From Bacteroidota bacterium (GTDB lineage Bacteria; Bacteroidota; Bacteroidia; B-17B0; Aurantibacillaceae): 22,961 nucleotides of DNA. Below, in pieces: positions 14,752 to 22,961 of the stretch. The stretch is taken from positions 1 through 22,961 of the forward strand of contig JAEZDS010000087.1 of the NCBI GenBank assembly GCA_023433205.1, given 5' to 3'. Positions within the stretch are counted from its first letter, which is position 1. Each line of letters starts with the position of its first letter. Made by a program: the position numbers and the translations under genes. The notes under the pieces were generated by a model. That model was not told the DNA's origin. It did no database searches and saw nothing but the letters and a program-made list of their open reading frames with translations.

Positions 14752-14783
14752 CTTGAAAGATTGATCACAATCTGGTATCTTTA
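14752..14783 (+). promoter_or_regulatory. Predicted promoter of the giant adhesin gene
   Basis: CTTG at 14752-14755 is followed after 20 nt by TATCTTTA at 14776-14783. This fits the Bacteroidota -33 TTTG / -7 TAnnTTTG pattern with one mismatch in each element. The ATG at 14805 is 21 bp beyond the box, giving a leader of ~15 nt. The rest of the 259-bp divergent gap (14546-14804) shows no other recognisable feature. Confidence 0.4.
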
Positions 14784-14804
14784 AGAATTGAGCAAATTAC
14801 TACT

Positions 14805-17800
14805 ATGAAAATCTCCACCTTATTAACTCTTACCGGTATTGTTGTTAGTTCAGTGTTTAATGCACAAACTAAAAAGGAGCCTACTAGCAATAGCGGTAGC
14901 CTTAAGCAGGAATACATTAAAAATCAGGGTTACCTGTCCAAAAGGTCAGGTCTCAGCCTGCAAAATCCCTATGGTGATTCGCTGGCTGGTTTTGATGAAA
15001 AAGGACTGACTGAATATTATATGGCGGCCGGAGTAGGTGGTTCAGAGCTGGTAGGCCATATTCAGCACCTGAAGAGGCAATTCATCAACGACAAGTATAA
15101 AATTAATCAATTGGCCCCCTCTCCTTATTCAACACCTGAGGGATTAAGTTTAGCTACATCATCTGCGGCAGGTAAGAAAAAAGGTGGTTCTTCAACAGTT
15201 AATGTGGCTCCTTGCGTGAATGAGGGTTTTGAATTAAATAGTCCGGGAGCCTACACTACTGCCCTTGGTGTTACTGGCTGGACAGTGGAGAGCCACAATA
15301 CCCCCGGTAACTGTAATTATGGTAACTGGGTTGCCGGTAGCCCGGCCTTTTCTCTGGTTTCTACGCCTTTAACCAACTGGCCGGTAGTGGGGTCTCCTAT
15401 CGGAGTTATACCGCACTCACCCCTGGGAGGTACTGTGGTTGCACAGTTAAATGACGCTCAGACAGGAGATTACGAAGTAACCCGGATAAAGCAGACCTTT
15501 CCAATTACTGCCTCAAACGCACTGTTTCAGTTTGCTTATGCGGGTTATTGGCAAGATGGCGGTTCTGGCCACAACTGCTGCCAGCAACCAGGTATTAATG
15601 TAAGGATGTACGACTGTACCGGCGCTCCCTTGGCTTGTGTTAGTTTGAGCCTTTTTCCAGGCTCTGGCTGTCAGAGTGCTGGTGTAACTTATACTGTTCA
15701 GGGTTCAACAGCTCAGTGGACCAACTGGCAGGTGAAGTTTGTTGATTTTACACCTTATATAGGTACCTGTATTACAGTTGAGTTTTTCACAGCCGACTGC
15801 TCTTTAGGTGGTCACTATGGAACTACCCTGCTCGACGTAATGTGTGGCGGTCAGAACATCGGTACCAACCTTCCTCCTTCTCAGGGCGGTACTATCCCTG
15901 GTCCTGTGAGTTTTTGCGCCGGTTCCAATGTCGCTGTTATTACTGCACCTACCGGTTATAATACCTACCAGTGGATCTCCCCAATCACCGGAACTGTTCC
16001 TCCTCCACAGGGAACCATGTCAACGCTTTCAGTAACCAATCCTGTTCCAGGTTCTGTTTATACTGTTAACCTTGTAACTGCCTCAAATTGTCAGTATGTT
16101 TCCACCAATACTATAGTTTTTTCATCGGTGAATGTTGCCGGTATCGGCTCCAGCCCCACCTGTCCCAACGGCAGCAGTGGTTCAGCCACAGTGGCCGGTA
16201 ATGGCAGCGGGGCAGGGTACACGTATACCTGGGTGAATTCATCAAATAGTGTCGTCGGTACGCAATCCATCGTCAGTGGCCTTTCGCCGGGAGTTTATTC
16301 CGTCACGCTCGGTGGTTTTGGGGCAGTCGGCTGCGGCACGGCCGTCTCGAGTGTTACCATTGGGGTTGAGCCCCCCAGCACGGTAAGTATCTTTAATCCT
16401 TATTGTGGCTCTGAGGCTTACCTTAACTCCCCCATGTCGGGCAGTAATTTTCAGTGGTATTCCGGCACCAGCCCCATTACCAGTACGCTGGGCACCATGC
16501 CCAATTACACGGTAACAAATCCCAGTAACGGGGCCCAGTATTGGGTTTCGTACACTACCAGTCAGGGTTGTAAAGACTCTGTGCGGTTTACTTTGGTGTC
16601 CAGTCCGCCCGGTTTAATGACGGTGCCTCCGCCCGGTATAAAGCTGATATGTCCCGGTGCCAGCAATGGTACCGCTGCCATCAACTTAAGTCCGGCCAAT
16701 GGCGCTCCGGCCAACTCCAACTATTTTACCGTTGCAGGCACGGGCTCCAACTCTGCTTACACCGCCTCAGCGGGCCCGGTTTCGGCCAATATATTTACGG
16801 TAAACAACCTGGCCACAGGCATGTACAGTGTTACCGCCTTCGACGGGGCCTGTAAATACAACACCGTGTTTAATGTGGTGCCTTTGCTTTATGACTTTAC
16901 CGTCACTCCGCTCACGCGCACCCTGTGCCCTGGCAGCAGTGTGCCGGGAAGTATAACCTTTACCAGTCCGCCTTCGGCAACGCAGTACAGTTACTCCTGG
17001 ACCCCCACCAGCTGGCTGGTAGGCGGTAATGGCAGTTTCCAGAACACCATTATCACCCCCACAGGTATTCCCAATGGTCAGAATGTAACTACAGTATTTA
17101 CTGTAGTGGTTACCCCTACGGCAGCTCTCTGTCCTAAAACAAAAACCATTGCTGTAACAGCAGTTAATCCGCCCACGCCTACCATCAGTGCTATCAATCC
17201 ATTCTGTAATACCTCCAACCCGGTTCAGATCCAGGCTACCCCTGGTGGAGGCACCTTTATTAACGCACCTTCAACACCTGGCCTAATTGGTGCAGGCAGC
17301 GGGGTTATTTCGCCCACCCTTGCCCCCTTTGGTGTGAACAACTTCACTTATGCAGCCAGTGTTTATACCTGTGTAGCCACCCAGACGGCCAGCTTCGAGG
17401 TATCGCAGTTTTTCAGCGCGGCCCTTACCTCTCCCACGGTGGCCCCACGCTGTGTAACCAGTCCGCAGATGAACCTGATGAACCTGGTACAGCAGACCAA
17501 TGGTAGCTGGTCAGGAGAAGGCGTACAGGGTAACTTCTTTAATGCCGCAGCGGGCACCACCCTGCAGCCTGGCGCAAATAAAAACTATCAGCTTACCTAC
17601 AGCACGCAGTCAAGCCCTAACCCTACGGTATGTCCGGCATCAAGTAACATTTCCATAAATGTAACCAACACCCTTGTGCCTCATATAACCCCGGTAGATG
17701 CCTTCTGTACCAATGCGCCTCCAATTACCATGACGGTAAATCAGACAGGTGGCGGCTGGAGCGGTTCCAACATCAGCACTGCGGGAGTGATAAATCCTTC

Positions 17801-19868
17801 CAACTTTAACCAGATGGGCCCGCATACAGTAACCTATTCAGTTAATCTTGGTCCCTGTCTGAATACAGCCTCTACTACCTTTAATGTATCTCGGTTTAAT
17901 TCAGCCGCCCTTACAGGTTCAGTGTATGAACGTTGTCATACCAGCAATCCGGTAAACCTGATGTCCATTGTACAGAATACAACAGGCAGCTGGAGCGGTA
18001 CCAACGTACAGAACAACTCGTTTAATCCCGCAGGTTTGTTCACCTCGGTTTATACCTTAACCTATACAACGGCCTCTGATCCCGATGCCCTGCTTTGTCC
18101 TGATGAGTCAGTGATAGATGTTGCGGTATTAAATCCGCAGATCCCGAATATAGCAGACATTGGGCCGCTCTGCAGCCAGGGTGAACCGGTGCAGCTGAGT
18201 GTAAACCCCGGCGGGGGTAAGTGGACCACCACTTCTTTCCTTAACGCTGAAGGGATCTTCTCACCAAGCCTTGCCGCTGTGGGTAACAATGCCGTACAGT
18301 ATGTGACAGGAACACCAACCTGCTCTGCACAGCAAACCAAGTTTATCAGTGTTGAAGGTTTTGTATCTGCGCAGCTTTCCTCACCCCATCTGCCGCCATT
18401 GTGTAATACAGGCTCAGCCATTAACCTGATGCCATACACCTATAACAATACAGGCACCTGGCAGGGTCCCGGTATATTGGGCAGCACCTTTGATCCCGCC
18501 CTTGCCGGTCAGGGAGACTTCGTGCTTACCTATACCACGGCTTCCATCCCCAGCGGACTGTGCCCTGATGCCTCTACGGTAGCGGTAAATGTATTCTCAC
18601 TGCAGGTGCCTAAAATAGCCTCAGAGGGCCCCTTCTGTACCACCAGCATGCCTGTTCAGCTTACAGCTGATGTGCAGGGAGGTATGTACGGGGGAGCCAA
18701 CACCGGGGCAATAAGCAAACAGGGACTATTTATTCCTGCCTCTGGAGTGATAGGAGATAATATCATCAACTATACTATCTCTTCAGGGCCTTGTGTGGCA
18801 TACGCGCAAACCACCATCTCAGTAGAGAGGTTTGTTTCAGCCGACTTCCACACACCACCGCCAACCTTCTGTAAAACAGATAAGGCGGTAAATATGGATC
18901 AGTATGTTGTGAACCCCGGAGGTTTCTGGAGTGGCAGCGGCATTGTGGGCAAGAACATGTTCCACCCTCAGCAGGCCAATCCGGGAAGTAATAATGAGAT
19001 CACCTACCGCACCCACTCAATGCCAACGGCTACACTTTGTCCTGATGAAAAAACCATACGGATAAAAGTGGTTGAGTTGCCCAAACTCACGCCTGTAGCC
19101 AACGATGTTGAGGGTTGTGAACCGCACGAGGTGTTCTTTAACCTGCCCAATGTAAATCCCGATCAGGGTCAGATTGAATGGATCCTTGGAGATGGCGGAG
19201 AAAGAAAAGAAGGATCAAGTGTGAGCCACATTTATAACACACCAGGTACTTACTCAGTACAGGTTAATTACAGTTATGAAGGCTGTAGTGCCTACATAGA
19301 TGTGCCACAGAACATCAGAGTACACGGGGTTCCTCAGGCTGACTTCAGGCTGCCGGAAGAAGTGCTTATCTCCAGCCCTGATATCCAGCTGATCAATACC
19401 AGCTCGCCACTCGGTGATAATAAATACACCTGGCAGGTAGATGGTTTCCCGCTCAACAGCGATGTTAACCCTGTTTACAGCCTGCCTGCGATCGGCAAAT
19501 ACCAGATCACCCTCACCGCCGAGAATGCGCAGGGCTGTAAAGATGAGATCGTAAAAACCATTGAGGTTAAAAACGACTTCAACATCTATATCCCTACTTC
19601 GTTCTCGCCGAACTTCGACGGACTCAACGACAGGTTCCATCCTGTGTTCTCACAATATGGACTTGATGCCAGAAGTTTTGAGATGGAGATCTTCGACCGC
19701 TGGGGCCACCTGATCTACCGCACCACCGACTTCAGCAAAGGCTGGGATGGATCAGTAGGCAATAAAGGCGAACCACTGCAGGAAGGTGTTTATATCTACA
19801 AGATCCGTTACAAGGACATGGATGGAAATGCCTACAGTAAGATGGGCCACGTGTCGCTTCTGAAATAA
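14805..19868 (+). CDS. Giant secreted repeat protein with gliding-motility-type C-terminal domain
   Basis: This 1687-residue protein has a signal peptide at residues 1-20 (ending VFNAQ) and a basic/polar linker. Residues ~137-350 form a Cys- and Trp-rich region resembling a ligand-binding jelly roll. Ig-like modules follow (350-790). From about 795 to 1424 come large repeats whose marker cysteines are Cys801, Cys968, Cys1123 and Cys1278. Each repeat combines a GG...GVI/F.P half and an SA.L...C.T...NLM...WSG half, ending in CPD..x..V. Two PKD-like domains follow (~1425-1590). The last ~97 residues are the CHU_C/gliding-motility domain (IPTSFSPNFDGLNDRF, EIFDRWGHLIYRT, WDG, GVYIYKIRYKD), a T9SS sorting signal. 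It is probably surface-attached, and an adhesion role is inferred. It is a single-gene transcript with its own promoter and terminator. Confidence 0.88.
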   Translation: MKISTLLTLTGIVVSSVFNAQTKKEPTSNSGSLKQEYIKNQGYLSKRSGLSLQNPYGDSLAGFDEKGLTEYYMAAGVGGSELVGHIQHLKRQFINDKYKINQLAPSPYSTPEGLSLATSSAAGKKKGGSSTVNVAPCVNEGFELNSPGAYTTALGVTGWTVESHNTPGNCNYGNWVAGSPAFSLVSTPLTNWPVVGSPIGVIPHSPLGGTVVAQLNDAQTGDYEVTRIKQTFPITASNALFQFAYAGYWQDGGSGHNCCQQPGINVRMYDCTGAPLACVSLSLFPGSGCQSAGVTYTVQGSTAQWTNWQVKFVDFTPYIGTCITVEFFTADCSLGGHYGTTLLDVMCGGQNIGTNLPPSQGGTIPGPVSFCAGSNVAVITAPTGYNTYQWISPITGTVPPPQGTMSTLSVTNPVPGSVYTVNLVTASNCQYVSTNTIVFSSVNVAGIGSSPTCPNGSSGSATVAGNGSGAGYTYTWVNSSNSVVGTQSIVSGLSPGVYSVTLGGFGAVGCGTAVSSVTIGVEPPSTVSIFNPYCGSEAYLNSPMSGSNFQWYSGTSPITSTLGTMPNYTVTNPSNGAQYWVSYTTSQGCKDSVRFTLVSSPPGLMTVPPPGIKLICPGASNGTAAINLSPANGAPANSNYFTVAGTGSNSAYTASAGPVSANIFTVNNLATGMYSVTAFDGACKYNTVFNVVPLLYDFTVTPLTRTLCPGSSVPGSITFTSPPSATQYSYSWTPTSWLVGGNGSFQNTIITPTGIPNGQNVTTVFTVVVTPTAALCPKTKTIAVTAVNPPTPTISAINPFCNTSNPVQIQATPGGGTFINAPSTPGLIGAGSGVISPTLAPFGVNNFTYAASVYTCVATQTASFEVSQFFSAALTSPTVAPRCVTSPQMNLMNLVQQTNGSWSGEGVQGNFFNAAAGTTLQPGANKNYQLTYSTQSSPNPTVCPASSNISINVTNTLVPHITPVDAFCTNAPPITMTVNQTGGGWSGSNISTAGVINPSNFNQMGPHTVTYSVNLGPCLNTASTTFNVSRFNSAALTGSVYERCHTSNPVNLMSIVQNTTGSWSGTNVQNNSFNPAGLFTSVYTLTYTTASDPDALLCPDESVIDVAVLNPQIPNIADIGPLCSQGEPVQLSVNPGGGKWTTTSFLNAEGIFSPSLAAVGNNAVQYVTGTPTCSAQQTKFISVEGFVSAQLSSPHLPPLCNTGSAINLMPYTYNNTGTWQGPGILGSTFDPALAGQGDFVLTYTTASIPSGLCPDASTVAVNVFSLQVPKIASEGPFCTTSMPVQLTADVQGGMYGGANTGAISKQGLFIPASGVIGDNIINYTISSGPCVAYAQTTISVERFVSADFHTPPPTFCKTDKAVNMDQYVVNPGGFWSGSGIVGKNMFHPQQANPGSNNEITYRTHSMPTATLCPDEKTIRIKVVELPKLTPVANDVEGCEPHEVFFNLPNVNPDQGQIEWILGDGGERKEGSSVSHIYNTPGTYSVQVNYSYEGCSAYIDVPQNIRVHGVPQADFRLPEEVLISSPDIQLINTSSPLGDNKYTWQVDGFPLNSDVNPVYSLPAIGKYQITLTAENAQGCKDEIVKTIEVKNDFNIYIPTSFSPNFDGLNDRFHPVFSQYGLDARSFEMEIFDRWGHLIYRTTDFSKGWDGSVGNKGEPLQEGVYIYKIRYKDMDGNAYSKMGHVSLLK
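17187..19076 (+). repeat. Four tandem ~155-167-residue protein repeats
   Basis: Within the giant gene, four units begin near the codons for INPFC (Cys801), VDAFC (Cys968), IGPLC (Cys1123) and EGPFC (Cys1278), spaced 167, 155 and 155 codons. Each has a second conserved Cys before a T..x.NLM or similar block, then a G-x-W-x-G turn, then LTY.T.S.P...CP(D/A). The units are clearly homologous at protein level but diverged at DNA level, so they are old duplications and not recent unstable copies. The last unit leads directly into the first PKD-like domain. Confidence 0.75.
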
Positions 19869-19892
19869 AACCCAAACTCTTATAATAACAAG

Positions 19893-19922
19893 AGCCGCAG
19901 CTGAAAAGCTGCGGCTTTTTTT
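19893..19922 (+). terminator. Intrinsic terminator of the giant adhesin gene
   Basis: AGCCGCAGCT (19893-19902) and AGCTGCGGCT (19907-19916) form a perfect 10-bp G/C-rich stem with a GAAA tetraloop, followed by seven Ts (19916-19922). It sits 25 bp after the stop codon. This is a textbook Rho-independent terminator for the plus strand. Confidence 0.93.
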
Positions 19923-19933
19923 AAATAAAAAAA

Positions 19934-19956
19934 CCCGCCTCCATAATGAAAGCGGG
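19934..19956 (-). terminator. Probable terminator of the two-component operon
   Basis: On the minus strand CCCGC (19956-19952) pairs with GCGGG (19938-19934) across a 13-nt loop, followed by a run of seven Ts. It lies 19 bp past the response-regulator stop at 19975 and back to back with the plus-strand terminator. The stem is short, so it is less certain than its neighbour. Confidence 0.55.
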
Positions 19957-19974
19957 CGCTCAAAAAACAACCTC

Positions 19975-20676
19975 TTATTGGTTCACGAGCAGTTTAAAAC
20001 CTTTACCGTGAATGTTGATGATCTCCACTTTGGTGTCGTCACGCAGGTACTTACGGAGTTTTGCAATGTACACATCCATACTCCTGCCGTTAAAATAATT
20101 GTCATCATGCCAGATGGTCTTCAGCGCGAAAGTGCGGTCAAGAACATCATTCTTGTGAATACATAACAGGCGAAGTAACTGGCTTTCTTTGGTGGTGAGT
20201 TTTTGCTCCGAACCATCGTGCTGCAGTATTTGTTTTTCAGAATCAAACTGGTACTTGCCAATCTTAAAGTTGGTATCGTCGCCTTCAGTTGAACGGATCT
20301 TATTGGTGCGGCGCAAAACAGCTGTCACCCTTGCCATCAGCTCTTCCATGCTGAATGGTTTTGTGATGTAATCATCAGCGCCGGCATTAAATCCCTCGAT
20401 GGTATCTTCCTTCATGCTCTTTGCTGTAAGAAAAATGATAGGGATGTTCTTATCAACCACCCTTATTTCTCTTGCAAGCGTAAGACCGTCCTTTACAGGC
20501 ATCATCACATCAACCAGCAAAAGATCAAAACTCCCTTTAAAAAAAAGATCGCTCCCTTTTTTTCCGTCTTCAGCAAGCTTTGTCTCGAACCCTTTAGCTT
20601 CAAGATACTCCTGCAAAAGAGGTCCAAGACTTGGATCATCTTCAACAAGCAATATTGTTGTTTTAACAGTTTCCAT
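19975..20676 (-). CDS. OmpR-family response regulator (RprY-like)
   Basis: This 233-residue protein runs from the ATG at 20676. Residues 7-~120 are a receiver domain: acidic pocket EDD at 12-14, phosphoacceptor Asp56 in LLLVDVMMP, Thr84 in FLTAK and Lys106 in YITKPFSMEEL. Residues ~135-232 are a winged-helix DNA-binding domain (KLTTKESQLLRLLC, then GRSMDVYIAKLRKYL, then IINIHGKGFKLLV). The receiver closely resembles Bacteroides RprY from memory, but no alignment was run. An upstream TTG would add 26 residues that do not look like protein and overlap the kinase end, so I reject it. It follows the kinase gene by 74 bp and is probably co-transcribed. Confidence 0.92.
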   Translation of the reverse strand: METVKTTILLVEDDPSLGPLLQEYLEAKGFETKLAEDGKKGSDLFFKGSFDLLLVDVMMPVKDGLTLAREIRVVDKNIPIIFLTAKSMKEDTIEGFNAGADDYITKPFSMEELMARVTAVLRRTNKIRSTEGDDTNFKIGKYQFDSEKQILQHDGSEQKLTTKESQLLRLLCIHKNDVLDRTFALKTIWHDDNYFNGRSMDVYIAKLRKYLRDDTKVEIINIHGKGFKLLVNQ

Positions 20677-20750
20677 TCCAATCAATTTGTTAAAATTCAA
20701 TTTAAAGGTAGTGAGAGGAGGAGTGATTTTAACATATTTAACAATTATTG

Positions 20751-22286
20751 TCAAATAGGAAGGTGTACATTAAAAGTGCTGCCTTTGCCCGGCTCACTGT
20801 TAACCGAAATGGTGCCGTGATGTTTTAATACCACTGCCAGCACGTACGAGAGGCCCAGCCCGAAGCCTTTAACATTATGTACGTTGCCGGTTGGAACCCG
20901 GTAAAACTTGTCAAAGATCTTACGCTGGTTCTCTTTTGAAATACCAATACCATTGTCTTTGACCTGGATCATGATGCCCTCGGCAGTATTAAATGTAGAG
21001 ATGCTTATTTCAGGAGATTCTCTTGAGTACTTAATAGCGTTATCAATGAGGTTGAAAATAATGTTGGTAAGGTGCACCCTGTCTGCCTGCAATTTGAATT
21101 TTTGAGCTTTGAGGTAGGTATTAACGGTACCTGCGCGCTGGCTTATAAGAAGCTGTGTGTTCTTGATGGCGGTGGTGATGATTTCATGAACATCAACCTC
21201 TGTTAATTTAAGCTTGAATTCACCCTTGTCAAGTATCGACGTCTGCAAAATGCTTTCTACCAGTACGCTCAGCCTCTTATTCTCGTCTCTGATCATTTGC
21301 AGGTACCGATGCTGTTTCTCAGGCGTGCGCGCAATACTCTCATCCGACAGCATCTCACTGGCAAGCGAAATGGTGCTGATAGGCGTTTTGAATTCATGCG
21401 TCATGTTGCTGATAAAATCATTCTTGATCACCGAGAGTTTTTTCTGTTTGAGATTGTTAAGCATGGTATAATAAAATGAAAAGATCATGATACAGATCAC
21501 AATCACCGAGGTCAGCAGAAAAGGCGTCATTTGTTTAAATACGGCGTGGGCCTGATTGGGAAAGAAGAGGAACAGATACTCAGGCTCAATAAAATTGTTG
21601 GCCGGCGCAAGGTTTATTTTGTAATATTCAATTCCCAGGGAGTCGCTCAGCCGCTCAGCCCGCTTTAGATTCGCAAAGTGCGGATTGGAAGGGTAGAGTG
21701 TACTCAGGTAATAGTGGTAATCAGCATTTATTTTTACGCGTGAAAGTTCGGCGCGAAGCAGCGAATCAAGCAGTAAGGTGTCAAGTTTCTTGTTCCTTTC
21801 ATCATGGTATTCTTCCCTTATATAAATATTAATATATTGGTTTCGCAGTAGGGGGCTGCTGAGATCTGTGTTTGGGTTCAATGCCGATCTTTTGTCTCCT
21901 ACTCTGTTAAGGAACCCAGTGGCTTCAGAAATAATATTGATTGAATCGGCACTCGTCAGGTCGCGTTGGGTGTACCTGCTGCTTTGTTTGCCGTTACTGT
22001 CGATGCTGAATTCGGTACTCAGCATGCCAATATTCATGGGACTTCGCGAAGCGACGTTGGGGAACAGAACGCCCTGAGCGCTTTTGGTGATCTTGGTATA
22101 GTCTCCTCTTTTGTCGAGTTTCTCAAGCTTGAGGGAAGTGCTTGTAAGCGCTTCCTGTACGCGATCCTTAAAAAGATCTTCGCGTACCTGAAAAGCAATC
22201 TTGATCCAGTACACCTGGAAAGAAATAAGGATAAGAAGTGCAACAGAAAAGAAGGCCGAGATAACCGTTAGTATCCTTTTAGTCAT
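20751..22286 (-). CDS. Membrane sensor histidine kinase (RprX-like)
   Basis: This 511-residue protein has transmembrane helices at ~7-29 and ~255-275 enclosing a ~225-residue periplasmic sensor region with no recognised domain. The cytoplasmic part has the dimerisation/phosphorylation motif SNMTHEFKTPIS with His297. The ATPase boxes follow: N box FNLIDNAIKYS (Asn416), G1 VKDNGIGIS, F box FDKFYRV, G2 GFGLGLSYV. It is first in the operon with the response regulator, the same order as Bacteroides rprX-rprY. The signal sensed is unknown. The ATG at 22286 is only 6 bp beyond a perfect -7 box, so the mRNA may have almost no leader. Confidence 0.93.
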   Translation of the reverse strand: MTKRILTVISAFFSVALLILISFQVYWIKIAFQVREDLFKDRVQEALTSTSLKLEKLDKRGDYTKITKSAQGVLFPNVASRSPMNIGMLSTEFSIDSNGKQSSRYTQRDLTSADSINIISEATGFLNRVGDKRSALNPNTDLSSPLLRNQYINIYIREEYHDERNKKLDTLLLDSLLRAELSRVKINADYHYYLSTLYPSNPHFANLKRAERLSDSLGIEYYKINLAPANNFIEPEYLFLFFPNQAHAVFKQMTPFLLTSVIVICIMIFSFYYTMLNNLKQKKLSVIKNDFISNMTHEFKTPISTISLASEMLSDESIARTPEKQHRYLQMIRDENKRLSVLVESILQTSILDKGEFKLKLTEVDVHEIITTAIKNTQLLISQRAGTVNTYLKAQKFKLQADRVHLTNIIFNLIDNAIKYSRESPEISISTFNTAEGIMIQVKDNGIGISKENQRKIFDKFYRVPTGNVHNVKGFGLGLSYVLAVVLKHHGTISVNSEPGKGSTFNVHLPI

Positions 22287-22291
22287 TCTTT

Positions 22292-22299
22292 CAAAGGTA
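22292..22299 (-). promoter_or_regulatory. Predicted -7 box of the two-component operon
   Basis: The minus strand reads TACCTTTG, a perfect TAnnTTTG match, ending just 5 nt before the ATG of the kinase gene. The predicted transcription start would fall on or next to the start codon, giving a leaderless or nearly leaderless mRNA. The -33 region has no obvious TTTG. The box overlaps the first of two direct repeats (22294-22314). Confidence 0.5.
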
Positions 22300-22314
22300 A
22301 AGTATAAGGTAAAG
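22294..22314. promoter_or_regulatory. Tandem 9-bp direct repeats at the two-component promoter
   Basis: AAGGTAAAG occurs at 22294-22302 and again at 22306-22314, with a 12-bp period and a TAT spacer. OmpR-family regulators commonly bind tandem direct repeats about one helical turn apart. Overlap with the -7 box would suit repression or autoregulation by the encoded response regulator. This is an inference from spacing alone. Confidence 0.35.
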
Positions 22315-22347
22315 CGTCACCTTTAAAAAAAGTCAAAAAAAAAGACA

Positions 22348-22961
22348 CTATACAAGACTTTCAATAGGCGTACAAACTCCATTCTCGCAAACAAAACACT
22401 TCAACCGGTCAGTAAAAACGTAGGGCTTATAAATGGACTTGTTCAGTAACATTCTCAGGCATTCCTGCACACCTTCTATTATACTGGGGTGAGGGTGGAT
22501 CATGTCGGCCAGGTCGCGTATACCCTGGTTCGTATGAATAAGATACGCCACGCTTTGAATAGCGCTGCTGGCGTGTTCGCCCACTACCCTCATGCCTAGT
22601 ATCCGCATGCCATGATCATTGGTAACTATTATTTTAAAGAAGCCCTTTGTCTTGCGCATGGCAATAGCACGGGCATTTGTGGTATAATCGAGTTTAACTA
22701 CTTTGTGTGGGATGTTTTTGGTCACACAGTCCTGTTCGTTTAATCCTACTGCCGCTACCTCAGGATTTAGGAACATAATTGTGCTGATGTTCTTGTAGGA
22801 AAGTGGTTTTACCACAGGTCCAAACATCCTTACTACAGCGTGGCGGGCTTCGCGTTCTCCCACATTTACCAGAGCAACTTCTGTAGAACCTCGCCGGCAA
22901 CATAAATATTACTTATGATGGTCTGCGTGTCATAATCCCAAACCGCGCCCCGTTCATTCAG
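22348..22961 (-). pseudogene. Dihydrolipoamide-dehydrogenase-like FAD oxidoreductase, partial and frameshifted
   Basis: The gene enters from beyond the right edge. Bases 22961 to ~22892 read NERGAVWDYDTQT, then SNIYVAG, the segment before the FAD-binding Asp of two-dinucleotide-binding-domain reductases. That frame then hits TAA at 22868-22866. The protein resumes in another frame as STEVALVNVGEREARHAV, as if one base were lost at ~22890-22892. From 22863 to 22348 runs the dimerisation domain, with the catalytic His region MIHPHPSIIEGVQECL and, unusually, a C-terminal CFVCENGVC cluster. Relatives include lipoamide dehydrogenase, mercuric reductase and soluble transhydrogenase; I cannot say which. 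The frame break may be real or an assembly error. With the N-terminus outside the window, the redox CxxxxC motif cannot be checked. Confidence 0.75.

Noticed and set aside
18062..18439. Antisense frames within the giant adhesin (also 17363-17560, 17640-17825, 19254-19640)
   Set aside because: Repeat-rich coding sequence of moderate G+C leaves long antisense frames by chance. None has a plausible start context or motif.
20677..20754. Longer response regulator starting at TTG 20754
   Set aside because: The added 26 residues do not belong to the receiver domain and would overlap the kinase stop. The ATG at 20676 gives the standard length.
22326..22360. Terminator after the oxidoreductase
   Set aside because: T-runs and a 6-bp AAAGTC/GACTTT inverted pair are present, but the loop is over 20 nt and the stem is A/T-rich, too weak to call.

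Overview
The window reads as chromosomal DNA of a member of the Bacteroidota. It carries a type IX secretion (T9SS) sorting-domain remnant and a giant protein with a gliding-motility-type C-terminal domain. It also has a FISUMP-domain lipoprotein, an RprXY-like two-component pair, start codons preceded by A/T-rich DNA rather than Shine-Dalgarno sites, and several -7 boxes fitting the Bacteroidota consensus TAnnTTTG. The species cannot be named from the sequence.

Layout. Bases 1-823 hold no intact gene: degenerate short repeats, a strong minus-strand terminator, the last ~57 codons of a T9SS cargo protein, and a nested inverted repeat beside the break. Bases 824-3519 (minus) form a reactive-sulfur module: a TauE/SafE exporter, a CstB-like persulfide dioxygenase-pseudorhodanese-rhodanese fusion, and a small exported rhodanese. 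The first two genes share a Crp/Fnr-like palindrome about 30 bp upstream of their predicted -7 boxes. Bases 3719-4501 (plus) encode a FISUMP lipoprotein that overlaps the 3' end of an LctP-family permease (4478-5899, minus).

Bases 6710-13360 (minus) are a complete N-type (second, alternative) rotary ATPase operon in the order atpD-C-Q-R-B-E-F-A-G. It has no separate delta gene, but the b subunit carries a delta-like C-terminus. Subunit c has the Na+-ligand pattern (Gln30, Glu63, Ser64, Thr65, Tyr68), so Na+ transport is predicted. A Ca2+/Na+-exchanger-family gene lies just upstream. Just downstream are a ppk2 polyphosphate kinase gene interrupted by one in-frame TAA, and lctP. Together this looks like a Na+/energy-related block, though that grouping is inference.

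Bases 14805-19868 (plus) encode a 1687-residue secreted adhesin-like protein with ~155-167-residue Cys-containing repeats, PKD-like domains and a T9SS C-terminal domain. It ends in a near-ideal terminator. Bases 19975-22286 (minus) encode a histidine kinase and an OmpR-type regulator. The right edge holds the C-terminal part of an FAD/NAD disulfide-oxidoreductase-like protein, with an apparent 1-nt frameshift near 22890.

The best candidates for something new are the paired Crp/Fnr-like operators of the sulfur module and the unusual subunits of the N-ATPase (Na+ c-ring, b-delta fusion, degenerate DELSEED). Three genes are broken (T9SS remnant, ppk2, oxidoreductase), which could be real decay or assembly error.
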